The notes below the pieces were generated by a model. The model was given only the letters and a program-made list of their open reading frames with translations. It had not been told where the DNA came from and did not search any database. Made by a program: the position numbers and the translations under genes. DNA of 27,159 bases. Origin: an uncultured Prevotella sp. GTDB taxonomy: Bacteria > Bacteroidota > Bacteroidia > Bacteroidales > Bacteroidaceae. Positions 1-7,567 of this stretch are shown here, piece after piece. Location of the stretch: contig CAAGLS010000129.1 in NCBI GenBank assembly GCA_900770845.1, forward strand, positions 1 through 27,159, written 5' to 3'. Numbering within the stretch: position 1 is the stretch's first letter; every line of letters starts with the position of its first letter.

Positions 1-1
1 C

Positions 2-37
2 GAGGCTTTCAAGGCCATCGTCGACAAGGTGAAGTAA
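2..37 (+). CDS. 3' end of a protein-coding gene (partial)
   Basis: The open frame enters from the left edge and reads EAFKAIVDKVK followed by TAA. A strong intrinsic terminator follows 22 bases later, which supports a genuine gene end. Eleven residues are too few to name a family; the amphipathic, Lys-rich ending suits a soluble protein. Function unknown. Confidence 0.6.
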   Translation, partial: EAFKAIVDKVK

Positions 38-59
38 AAATCATATTTCATTCAAGATA

Positions 60-95
60 AAAGGTTGTCTGCTTGCAAAGCGGGCAACCTTTTTC
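60..95 (+). terminator. Rho-independent terminator of the leftmost gene
   Basis: A 15-bp stem pairs 60-74 with 78-92 around a GCA loop, with three G-T wobbles in the middle and otherwise Watson-Crick pairs. The run of T at 90-94 follows. It ends the partial gene at the left edge and isolates the ABC-F gene downstream. The 96-262 stretch after it holds nothing I recognise. Confidence 0.85.
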
Positions 96-262
96 TATCC
101 TCCTCGCAAGTGTTTCAGGTCGTTTCTAAAAGCCGGGTCGCGGCTCTTTGTAGAAGCGGCCTTTACTTGTGGCCAACTCTCATGGGCGGCAGGGGAAAAG
201 TTCGCTTCTTGTGGGACGGGGCATTGTGCGTTGTGTAATATGCGTGAAAAAAAGGCTTGTTT

Positions 263-295
263 GTTGGGAATTCTCGCTTTTTATCCTTACCTTTG
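263..295 (+). promoter_or_regulatory. Bacteroidetes-type promoter for the ABC-F gene
   Basis: The -7 box TACCTTTG (288-295) matches TAnnTTTG exactly. A GTTG -33-like element lies at 263-266 with a 21-base spacer. The expected start of transcription, near 302, gives a leader of about 15 bases before the ATG at 317. This argues against a longer reading that begins at the TTG at 257, upstream of the promoter. Confidence 0.7.
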
Positions 296-316
296 CAACC
301 GACAAATAATTATTTG

Positions 317-2293
317 ATGATTTCAGTAGAGAATTTGAAGGTTGAGTTCGGCGCTGAGCCTCTGTTCGACAATGTGAGCTTTGTCATCAACGACCACGAC
401 CGCATTGCTTTGGTGGGGAAGAATGGCGCCGGCAAATCAACCTTGTTGAAAATATTGTGCGGACAGCAGAAGCCGACCAATGGCACCGTGACGGTGGCCA
501 ACGACACAACCATCGGCTATCTGCCGCAGGTGATGAGGATTTCCGACGACACGACTGTGAAGGCCGAGGCGCGGAAAGCTTTCGCCAACACCATTGCGAT
601 GCGACGCCGCATCGACGAGATGCAGCGCGAGTTGTCCCAGCGTACCGACTATGAGAGCGGCGAATACCAGCAGCTCATCGAGAAGTTTACGCAAGAGAAC
701 GACCGCTATCTGCTTCTTGGTGGCGACAACTATGAGGCAGAGATAGAGCGTACGTTGGCAGGACTGGGATTCCTGCGCTCCGATTTCGATCGTCCCACCA
801 AGGAGTTTTCTGGGGGATGGCGCATGAGGATAGAGTTGGCCAAGATACTTCTGCGGCGTCCCGACGTGTTGTTGCTCGACGAGCCCACCAACCATCTCGA
901 CATCGAGAGCATCCAGTGGCTGGAGCAATTCCTCTCCACGAGTGCCAACGCAGTCGTATTGGTTAGCCATGACCGTGCATTCATCAACAACGTCACTAAC
1001 CGCACCATTGAGATTACCTGCCATCACATAGAGGACTACAGTGTGAAGTACGACGAGTATCTCTGTTTGCGCAAGGAGCGTCGCGAGCAGCAGCTTCGCG
1101 CATACGCCAACCAGCAGAAGGAGATAGCCGACATCAAGCAGTTCGTCGAGCGTTTCCGCTACAAGCCCACCAAGGCCGTGCAGGTGCAGCAGCGCATACG
1201 TCAATTGGAGAAGATGGTGCCAGTTGAGGTGGATGAGCAGGACAATTCGGCCATGCATCTCCATTTCCCTCCTTGCCTGCGCAGTGGCGACTATCCCGTC
1301 ATCTGCGACGAGGTGCGCAAGGATTACGGAAGTCATACGGTGTTTGACCATGTCACGCTTACCATCAAGCGCGGTGAGAAAGTGGCTTTCGTAGGAAAGA
1401 ACGGTGAGGGAAAGTCTACACTCGTGAAATGCATCATGGGCGAGATTCCCTTCACGGGCAATCTGAAAATCGGACACATCGTACAGATAGGCTACTTCGC
1501 CCAGAATCAGGCTCAACTGCTCGATGAGAACCTCACGATATTCGACACCATCGACCGCGTTGCCACTGGCGACATGCGTTTGAAAATCAATGATTTGTTG
1601 GGCGCGTTCATGTTTGGTGGTGAGATTTCCGAGAAGAAAGTCAAGGTGCTCAGTGGTGGCGAGCGCAGCCGTCTGGCCATGATTCGCCTTCTCTTGGAAC
1701 CCGTCAATCTGTTGATTCTCGATGAGCCCACCAATCACCTCGACATTCCTTCCAAAGAAGTGCTGAAGGAAGCCATCAAGGCTTTCGACGGTACGGCAAT
1801 CATCGTGAGCCACGACCGAGAGTTCCTCGATGGCTTGGTCAGCAAGGTCTATGAGTTTGGCTGCGGTCGTGTGAAGGAACATTTGGGTGGCATCTATGAC
1901 TACCTGCGTGCCCACAATGCGCAGTCCATTCACGAGGCGTTGTCGGCGGAACCTTCCCAACAGCAACCGTCGGCTCTGCCGCAGCAGTCCGCGGGGCAGC
2001 CAGTCGCCAACTCTGGAAAGCAGAATTATGCTGATCGGAGGGAGCAACAGAAGAAAGTGAGGAAAGCCCAAAAGGCCGTCGACGAATGCGAGAGGAAAAT
2101 CAGCCAGATGGAGCAGCGGCTCAAGGAATTGGATGCCTTGTTGGCCCAATCTGCCAATGCCGCCAACATGGAGCTCGTAACAGAGTATACTGAAACCAAA
2201 CGCGCTCTCGATGAGCAGAACGACAAATGGCTGGAACTCTCAGAGACCCTTGAGCAGGAAAAGGCTAATTTAGAACAAGTAACCCCAAATTAA
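317..2293 (+). CDS. ABC-F family ATPase (ribosome-associated, non-transporter)
   Basis: This 658-residue protein has two ABC ATPase domains in one chain and no membrane segments, the ABC-F layout. Domain 1 has Walker A GKNGAGKST at 34-42, signature FSGGW at 164-168 and Walker B LLLDEPTNHLD at 185-195. Domain 2 has Walker A GKNGEGKST at 360-368 and signature LSGGE at 445-449, again followed by DEPTNHLD. A basic, helical linker between the domains (about 250-310) is the P-site-tRNA interaction arm of this family, and a charged coiled-coil tail follows residue 575, as in Uup-like members. Known ABC-F proteins bind the ribosome E site to relieve stalls or, in some, confer antibiotic resistance; nothing here marks it as a resistance type. 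The M13 peptidase gene follows after 18 bases, so co-transcription is likely. The start at 317 was chosen from the promoter position and the conserved N-terminus MISVENL. Confidence 0.93.
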   Translation: MISVENLKVEFGAEPLFDNVSFVINDHDRIALVGKNGAGKSTLLKILCGQQKPTNGTVTVANDTTIGYLPQVMRISDDTTVKAEARKAFANTIAMRRRIDEMQRELSQRTDYESGEYQQLIEKFTQENDRYLLLGGDNYEAEIERTLAGLGFLRSDFDRPTKEFSGGWRMRIELAKILLRRPDVLLLDEPTNHLDIESIQWLEQFLSTSANAVVLVSHDRAFINNVTNRTIEITCHHIEDYSVKYDEYLCLRKERREQQLRAYANQQKEIADIKQFVERFRYKPTKAVQVQQRIRQLEKMVPVEVDEQDNSAMHLHFPPCLRSGDYPVICDEVRKDYGSHTVFDHVTLTIKRGEKVAFVGKNGEGKSTLVKCIMGEIPFTGNLKIGHIVQIGYFAQNQAQLLDENLTIFDTIDRVATGDMRLKINDLLGAFMFGGEISEKKVKVLSGGERSRLAMIRLLLEPVNLLILDEPTNHLDIPSKEVLKEAIKAFDGTAIIVSHDREFLDGLVSKVYEFGCGRVKEHLGGIYDYLRAHNAQSIHEALSAEPSQQQPSALPQQSAGQPVANSGKQNYADRREQQKKVRKAQKAVDECERKISQMEQRLKELDALLAQSANAANMELVTEYTETKRALDEQNDKWLELSETLEQEKANLEQVTPN

Positions 2294-2311
2294 TACTAAA
2301 ACTAAACCCAA

Positions 2312-4345
2312 ATGACTATTAAAAAATTTTTCCCTATTGCATTGATGTGCGTCACGCCTTTGGCTGGCATGGCGCAGTCAAAGGCGGGTATTGAGGTGAA
2401 GAACCTCGACAAGTCTGTGCGGCCGGCTGAAGACTTTTATCAGTTCGCCACTGGCGGTTGGCAAAAGGCTCATCCGCTTCCCGCAGCTTACGGACGTTAT
2501 GGTTCTTTTGACCTTCTGCAAGAGAACAACAGCAAGCGTATCAACAGCATTCTCACTGAGTTGTTGAAGAAGAAATACCCAGCCGGGACGACTGAGCAGA
2601 AGTTGTCCGACTTCTATCGGCTGGCGATGGATTCCGTGCGTCGCGACAAAGAGGGCGTGAAGCCCTTGGAGGGAATCCTCAACGAGATGGAGGCCGCAAC
2701 ATCCAAGGATGGTTTGATGCAGATCCGCAACAAGTATGCCTCTTTCGGCTGGGGAATGCCGTTCGGTATTGGCTTTGGCGCCGATGAGCGCAACGCCAAG
2801 ATGAACATCCTCAATGTCTATCAGGGTGGTCTCACAATGGGACAAAAGGAGTATTATCTCGACAACGATGAGGCCACGGCAAAGATACGGGCCGCCTACA
2901 AGGACTTCATCGTGAAGATGTTCCAGCTCTACGGCTTCTCAGCCCAGCAGGCCCAGGCCAAGCGCGAGGCCATCATGCGCTTCGAGACCGCTCTGGCCAT
3001 CGCTTCTAAAAACAATACTGAGTTGCGCGATCCGCAAGCCAACTACAACAAGATGACGCTCAAGGATTTTCAGGAGCGTTATCCCAATGTCGGGCTTGAG
3101 GCTTTCCTCAATGCCGAAGGTGTCAAGAGCGAGTATTTCCAGGAGATGGTTGTCGGGCAGCCCTCGTTTGTCAGTGGTGTCAACGCTGTGATGGGATTGC
3201 TCACGGCCGACGAGATGAAGGCTGTTATGGAGTGGGATGCCATTGTGTGGTCGGCCGGCTATCTTTCCTCTGCCACTGAGGCTGCCAGCTTCGACTTCTT
3301 CGGCAAGGCCATGCACGGCACCAAACAGGACTTCCCCTTGTGGAAACGTGCCACCCGTCAGGTGGAGTCGGTTCTTGGCGAGGCTTTGGGCAAGATCTAC
3401 TGTGAGCGATATTTCCCCGCTTCCAGCAAGCAGCGCATGGAGGAGCTTATCCACCAGTTGCAGGTTTCTCTTGGCCAGCGTATTGATGCCCAGACATGGA
3501 TGAGCGCGGAGACCAAGAAAGCTGCCCATGCCAAGCTTGATGCCTTCTATGTGAAAGTGGGCTACCCCAACAAGTGGAAGGATATGAGCGGACTGTCGAT
3601 TGACCCGCAGAAGTCTTATATTGAGAACGTGATGGCGTGCCAGCGCTTTCTCGACCAGTATGCCATCAATACCAAGGCTGGCAAGCCTGTTGACAAGGAT
3701 GAGTGGTTGATGACTCCCCAGACGGTCAATGCCTACTACAATCCTACGACCAATGAGATATGCTTCCCTGCGGGCATTCTGCAGTATCCGTTCTTCGACC
3801 CGAAGGCTGATGATGCGTTCAACTATGGTGGCATTGGCGTTGTCATCGGCCATGAGATGACTCACGGATTCGACGACCAAGGACGCCAATACGACAAGGA
3901 TGGCAATATGAAGGACTGGTGGACAGAGGCCGACGCCAAGAACTTCGTCGACCGCACGGGCAAGTATGCCGACTTCTTCAGCAACATCAACGTGCTGCCC
4001 GACTTGAAGGCCAACGGTAGGCTCACGCTTGGCGAGAATCTTGCCGACCATGGTGGTCTGCAGGTGTCCTACAATGCTTTCCTCAATGCCACAAAGGGCA
4101 AGAAGCTCAAGGACATTGACGGCTTCATTCCTGCCCAGCGCTTCTTTTTGGCATACGCAGGGGTATGGGCTGCCAACATCACCGAGGCAGAGATGCGCTC
4201 ACGCACAAAGAGCGATCCCCACTCTCTTGGCGAGTGGCGCGTCAATGGTGCGCTGCCTCATATCGACGCTTGGTACGAAGCCTTTGGCGTGAAACCCGGC
4301 GACAAGATGTATATTCCTGAAAGCGAGCGACTCCACTTGTGGTAA
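2312..4345 (+). CDS. Secreted M13-family zinc metallopeptidase (neprilysin/PepO type)
   Basis: The 677-residue chain is the usual M13 length. A signal peptide covers 1-21, with likely cleavage in GMA-Q; a Cys at 13 is not in a lipobox, so a soluble periplasmic or exported enzyme is expected. The N-terminal M13 segment has the typical EDFYQFATGGW sequence. The catalytic domain carries the zinc motif HEMTH (His514, Glu515, His518) followed by GFDDQGRQYD, and the third ligand motif ENLAD (Glu575, Asp579). Conserved NAYYNP and FPAGILQ precede the zinc site. M13 enzymes cleave oligopeptides. The gene follows the ABC-F gene by 18 bases with no terminator between, yet the products have no obvious shared job, so the pairing may be transcriptional only. 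A repeat element and a terminator lie downstream. Confidence 0.95.
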   Translation: MTIKKFFPIALMCVTPLAGMAQSKAGIEVKNLDKSVRPAEDFYQFATGGWQKAHPLPAAYGRYGSFDLLQENNSKRINSILTELLKKKYPAGTTEQKLSDFYRLAMDSVRRDKEGVKPLEGILNEMEAATSKDGLMQIRNKYASFGWGMPFGIGFGADERNAKMNILNVYQGGLTMGQKEYYLDNDEATAKIRAAYKDFIVKMFQLYGFSAQQAQAKREAIMRFETALAIASKNNTELRDPQANYNKMTLKDFQERYPNVGLEAFLNAEGVKSEYFQEMVVGQPSFVSGVNAVMGLLTADEMKAVMEWDAIVWSAGYLSSATEAASFDFFGKAMHGTKQDFPLWKRATRQVESVLGEALGKIYCERYFPASSKQRMEELIHQLQVSLGQRIDAQTWMSAETKKAAHAKLDAFYVKVGYPNKWKDMSGLSIDPQKSYIENVMACQRFLDQYAINTKAGKPVDKDEWLMTPQTVNAYYNPTTNEICFPAGILQYPFFDPKADDAFNYGGIGVVIGHEMTHGFDDQGRQYDKDGNMKDWWTEADAKNFVDRTGKYADFFSNINVLPDLKANGRLTLGENLADHGGLQVSYNAFLNATKGKKLKDIDGFIPAQRFFLAYAGVWAANITEAEMRSRTKSDPHSLGEWRVNGALPHIDAWYEAFGVKPGDKMYIPESERLHLW

Positions 4346-4362
4346 CCGTTCATCAACAGTTT

Positions 4363-4557
4363 AGGCCGGTTCTAAAAATTAGGTGTAGAAACCAAGCCAA
4401 TACGGATATATGTTGTTTCGGTCGTCTTCTGCATCTATCGGTCTCAAAAGGTCAAGTCTCATCGGTCGTGTAGCCCGCTACACTCCCTCTTCAATTTACG
4501 TTCCAGAGTCCCGATAGCTTGCAGAATACGCCTCGACCTAATTTATAGAACCGATCT
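4363..4557. mobile_element. MITE-like imperfect inverted-repeat element, about 195 bp, non-coding
   Basis: The ends are inverted repeats: 4363-4384 matches the reverse complement of 4536-4557 at 19 of 22 positions. A second, inner inverted match pairs 4423-4445 with 4506-4530 with small gaps. Near the centre is a perfect short palindrome, GTGTAGCCCGCTACAC (4468-4483). No open frame or transposase is present. A possible TTA target duplication (4361-4363 and 4558-4560) is too short to trust. The layout suits a miniature inverted-repeat element or a folded high-copy intergenic repeat. With the terminator, promoter and leader that follow, it accounts for the 400 bases between the peptidase and metA. 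Confidence 0.6.
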
Positions 4558-4566
4558 TTAATATGA

Positions 4567-4595
4567 GGCACTGAAAGTTTTTCAGTGCCTTTTTT
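4567..4595 (+). terminator. Rho-independent terminator
   Basis: A perfect 10-bp stem, GGCACTGAAA (4567-4576) with TTTCAGTGCC (4580-4589), has a GTT loop and is followed by six T. It probably ends the ABC-F/M13 transcript. The MITE-like element lies between the peptidase stop and this terminator. The T run overlaps the -33 element of the next promoter. Confidence 0.9.
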
Positions 4596-4624
4596 GGTTG
4601 TTTGTCCTTTTATTGTTACTTTTG
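4593..4624 (+). promoter_or_regulatory. Bacteroidetes-type promoter for the metA operon
   Basis: The -7 box TACTTTTG (4617-4624) fits TAnnTTTG exactly, with TTTG at 4593-4596 as -33 and a 20-base spacer. The predicted transcription start falls about 4629-4632, on or beside the ATG of a short upstream reading frame at 4631. Confidence 0.75.
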
Positions 4625-4630
4625 CAATAG

Positions 4631-4726
4631 ATGCGGATTACCCGCTCGACAACATATCTCTTCGGTGGGGTGGAGGAGTGTAAGCATCGTTCTTGTGTTT
4701 GTTCCAGCTCCTTCCTGCGCCGATAA
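4631..4726 (+). CDS. Putative leader peptide (31 codons) upstream of metA, Cys/Ser-rich
   Basis: An ATG at 4631 opens a 31-codon frame that ends in two tandem stops (TAATAA, 4724-4729), 19 bases before the metA ATG. The peptide begins MRITRSTTYLFGGVEECK and its second half holds CKHRSCVCSSS, so three of its Cys codons and a run of Ser codons fall together. The ATG sits at the start of transcription predicted from the TAnnTTTG box, so the mRNA would be leaderless for this frame. Sulfur-related residues before a methionine-pathway gene suggest translation-coupled control by charged tRNA-Cys or tRNA-Ser. I see no terminator hairpin with a T run between the frame and metA, so any control would more likely act on translation. 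That it is translated is inference. Confidence 0.45.
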   Translation: MRITRSTTYLFGGVEECKHRSCVCSSSFLRR

Positions 4727-4745
4727 TAACATACAAACATACAAG

Positions 4746-5663
4746 ATGCCTCTTAGAATACCCAACCAACTTCCAGCAATAGAACTGTTGAAGAAGGAGA
4801 ATATCTTCGTGATGGACGAGGCCAGAGCCCATTCTCAGGAGATTCGCCCTCTCAGGATTGTCATTCTCAACCTCATGCCCTTGAAGATAACCACCGAGAC
4901 AGACCTTATCCGTCTGCTTTCCAACACTCCCTTGCAGATGGAGGTGAATTTCATGAACCTCCGTAGCCATACGCCCAAGAATACGCCTGTGGAGCACATG
5001 ATGATGTTCTATAAGGATTTTGCCGTGTTGCGGCAGCAGAAGTGGGATGGGATGATAGTCACCGGCGCTCCGATAGAGCATCTTCCCTTTGAGGACGTGG
5101 AGTATTGGGATGAGATACAGGAAATATTCGACTGGGCAAGGACCAACGTGACCTCCACGCTCTACATCTGTTGGGCTGCGCAGGCCGGGCTATACCATTT
5201 CTATGGTGTTCCCAAATACCCTTTGCCAAAGAAGCTTTTCGGTGTTTTTGAGCAACGGCCACTCAATCCGCTGCTTCCCATCTTCCGCGGCTTCGACGAT
5301 TGTTTCTTCATGCCCCATAGCCGTCATACCGAGATAAGAAAGGAAGACATCTTGAAATGTCCCGATCTGACAGTCATCGCCGAGGGTGAGGAGAGCGGCC
5401 CGAGCATGATTATGGCGCGCGGAGGCCGCGAATTTTTCATCACCGGCCACTTGGAATATGCCCCCGACACATTGGGCAACGAGTATCGCCGTGACTTTGG
5501 CAAGCGTTCCGACGTGGAGTTGCCCAAGAATTATTTCGTCGACGACGACCCGGCCAAGGGATACAAGGTGACGTGGCGTTCACATGCCAATCTGCTTTTC
5601 TGCAATTGGATTAATTACTACGTCTATCAAGAGACTCCATACAACATCAACGAAATCGAATGA
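4746..5663 (+). CDS. metA: Homoserine O-acyltransferase MetA (predicted acetyl-specific)
   Basis: The 305-residue enzyme activates the homoserine hydroxyl for methionine synthesis in the cytoplasm. The start at 4746 gives MPLRIPNQLPA, the conserved MetA N-terminus, and puts every catalytic residue at its family number: nucleophile Cys142 in YICWAAQ, and His235 and Glu237 in TGHLEYA. Residue 111 is Glu (TGAPIEHL). In characterised MetA enzymes Glu111 goes with acetyl-CoA use and Gly111 with succinyl-CoA, so the product is probably O-acetylhomoserine; this is prediction from one residue. It is first of the main genes in an operon and overlaps the U32 gene by ATGA. A 115-base leader with a short Cys-rich frame precedes it; the A-rich ACATACAAACATACAAG just before the ATG replaces a Shine-Dalgarno site. 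Confidence 0.96.
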   Translation: MPLRIPNQLPAIELLKKENIFVMDEARAHSQEIRPLRIVILNLMPLKITTETDLIRLLSNTPLQMEVNFMNLRSHTPKNTPVEHMMMFYKDFAVLRQQKWDGMIVTGAPIEHLPFEDVEYWDEIQEIFDWARTNVTSTLYICWAAQAGLYHFYGVPKYPLPKKLFGVFEQRPLNPLLPIFRGFDDCFFMPHSRHTEIRKEDILKCPDLTVIAEGEESGPSMIMARGGREFFITGHLEYAPDTLGNEYRRDFGKRSDVELPKNYFVDDDPAKGYKVTWRSHANLLFCNWINYYVYQETPYNINEIE

Positions 5664-7567
5664 CCCATCGCATGCGTACCCTCGAACTCTTGGCTCCAGC
5701 CAAAAATCTGGAATGTGGAATCGCAGCCGTCGACCATGGAGCCGACGCTGTTTATATAGGTCCAGCCCACCATGGCGCGCGCGTCGCCGCCGGCAACAGC
5801 ATTGCCGACATCCGTAGTCTGTGCCAGTATGCCCATCGCTTTGCCGTGAAGGTGCATGCCACCGTCAACACCATTGTCTACGATGATGAGCTGGACGATA
5901 CGCTGAGGCTGGTCGACCAATTGGCCGAGGCTGGAGTCGACGCGTTGCTCGTTCAGGATATGGGGCTGTTGGCCCGTCTCACCGACGACTCCCCGCTTGC
6001 CGCGAAGCTTCGTCGGTTGGGCGTGTCGCTCCACGCCTCCACGCAATGTGACAGCCGTACCGCCGCAAAGGTGAGTTGGCTTCACAGCCAGGGATTCAAT
6101 CGGGTGGTGCTTGCCCGCGAGCTTTCGGCCGAGGAGATAGCTGCCATCCATAGGGCCGTTCCCGACGTGGAGCTTGAGGCTTTTGTCCATGGTGCGCTTT
6201 GCGTCAGCTTCTCGGGTGTCTGCTACGCCTCCCAATATTGTTTCCAGCGTTCGGCCAATCGTGGCGAGTGTGCCCAGTTCTGCCGTATGACATTCGACTT
6301 GGTTGATGCCGACAATCGCGTGGTGGAGCACTCCCGCCACCTGCTCTCGCTCAAGGATATGTGCCAGATCGACAATATTGAGTCCCTCGCCCAGTCGGGA
6401 GTCTGCGCTTTCAAGATTGAGGGTCGTCTGAAGGATGCCGCCTACGTCAAGAATGTTGTCTCCGCCTACTCACGCCGATTGGATGAGCTGGTGGGCCGTC
6501 ATCCCGATGTCTATCGCCGTGCCTCCGCGGGGAGAGTGGACTATCATTTCCATCCCGATTTACAAAAGACCTTCAACCGCGGATATACTACATATTTTCT
6601 CCAAGGCCGTCAGCCCGACATTGCCAGTTTTGACACACCTAAGGCCCTCGGCGAGTATGTGGGCCAGGTTAAGGAACTTAGGCACGACTCTTTCAATGTA
6701 GCGGGTACCGCGTCTTTCTCGAATGGCGACGGGTTGTGCTTCATCACCGATGGCCATCGCTTGGAGGGCTTCCGTGTCAATCGGGCTGTGGGCAACAGAC
6801 TTTATCCTTACAAGATGCCGGAGGGGTTGCGCCCCGGGCTGGCCCTCTACCGCAACAATGATGTGGCTTTTGAGAAGATTCTCCAGGGCAGGACTGCAGA
6901 GCGCCATATCCCTGTCGGTCTGGTTTTCGGCCTCACGTCAGAGGGCTTCTTCCTGTCGATGACCTCCCGCCAGTCGGCTTATCCTTGTCATGCGGAGTCA
7001 ACGGTGGCCTTTGCCCATCAGCTGGCCAAGCGGCCCCAAGGAGAGAATGTCCGCCGACAGTTGACCAAATTGGGCGATACGCCCTACGTTTGCGATGATT
7101 TTCAAACGGAAGAGAACGCCGACAGCTACTTTGTCCCCAACAGTCTGCTCTCCGACCTCCGCCGCACCTGCGTGGAGAAGTTCTCACGCCAATGGAATGA
7201 CGCCCTTGCCGCATCGCGACCCAAGTCTCCTTTGAGGCAACGCGCCGCGGCGTTGGTCTGGCAACCCGAATACGCAGCTTATCCTTATCTTTACAATATC
7301 GCCAACCGTGAGGCCAAGGCATTCTATCTGTCTGAGGGGCTGACGCATCCCACCGAGGCTTTCGAGTTGGATCGCTCCGCCGCCTCTCGCCGCCCTTTGG
7401 TGATGCAATGCCGCCATTGTCTTCGCTATTCCCTGGGCTGTTGTGTCAAGCGCGGTGGGCAACGTCCCACTTGGCGAGAGCCTCTCACCTTGCGGCTTGG
7501 CGACGGCCGCCGCTTCCGTTTGGAGTTTAATTGCAACGAATGTCAAATGAACATCTATGCCGAATAA
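5660..7567 (+). CDS. Peptidase U32 family protein (likely Fe-S RNA hydroxylation factor type)
   Basis: This 635-residue protein starts with TLELLAPAKNLECG and has the U32 signature at 173-190, EAFVHGALCVSFSGVCYA. Cys181, Cys188, Cys204 and Cys208 form the four-Cys cluster that holds an iron-sulfur cluster in RlhA and is conserved in TrhP. Those E. coli relatives support hydroxylation of 23S rRNA or tRNA from prephenate; others were named as collagenases. The C-terminal third is the extended form of the family and ends in a second Cys-rich patch (CRHCLRYSLGCC, then CNECQMNIY) that could bind a metal. The ATG overlaps the metA stop (ATGA), and Met5 is an alternative start. RNA modification is more likely than proteolysis, but no substrate can be read from sequence. 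The stop overlaps the next gene by 11 bases. Confidence 0.9.
   Translation: MTHRMRTLELLAPAKNLECGIAAVDHGADAVYIGPAHHGARVAAGNSIADIRSLCQYAHRFAVKVHATVNTIVYDDELDDTLRLVDQLAEAGVDALLVQDMGLLARLTDDSPLAAKLRRLGVSLHASTQCDSRTAAKVSWLHSQGFNRVVLARELSAEEIAAIHRAVPDVELEAFVHGALCVSFSGVCYASQYCFQRSANRGECAQFCRMTFDLVDADNRVVEHSRHLLSLKDMCQIDNIESLAQSGVCAFKIEGRLKDAAYVKNVVSAYSRRLDELVGRHPDVYRRASAGRVDYHFHPDLQKTFNRGYTTYFLQGRQPDIASFDTPKALGEYVGQVKELRHDSFNVAGTASFSNGDGLCFITDGHRLEGFRVNRAVGNRLYPYKMPEGLRPGLALYRNNDVAFEKILQGRTAERHIPVGLVFGLTSEGFFLSMTSRQSAYPCHAESTVAFAHQLAKRPQGENVRRQLTKLGDTPYVCDDFQTEENADSYFVPNSLLSDLRRTCVEKFSRQWNDALAASRPKSPLRQRAAALVWQPEYAAYPYLYNIANREAKAFYLSEGLTHPTEAFELDRSAASRRPLVMQCRHCLRYSLGCCVKRGGQRPTWREPLTLRLGDGRRFRLEFNCNECQMNIYAE

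Noticed and set aside
120..200. Short inverted match AGAAGCG/CGCTTCT and GGCC pairs after the first terminator
   Set aside because: Seven bases with long spacing; expected by chance in 160 bases.
437..2149. Long antisense open frame of 570 codons opposite the ABC-F gene
   Set aside because: It mirrors codon bias of the gene beneath it; no motifs, signal peptide or promoter, and the sense gene has intact ABC motifs.
2348..2352. Lipoprotein signal in the M13 peptidase (Cys13)
   Set aside because: The preceding residues (ALM) do not form a lipobox, and a signal peptidase I site GMA-Q follows.
4650..4685. SAM-I-like riboswitch before metA (GGTGGAGG near CTCTT)
   Set aside because: Only a short resemblance; the conserved GATGAAACCCGGCAACC part and the helices of SAM-I are missing, and no SAM-II or other class fits.
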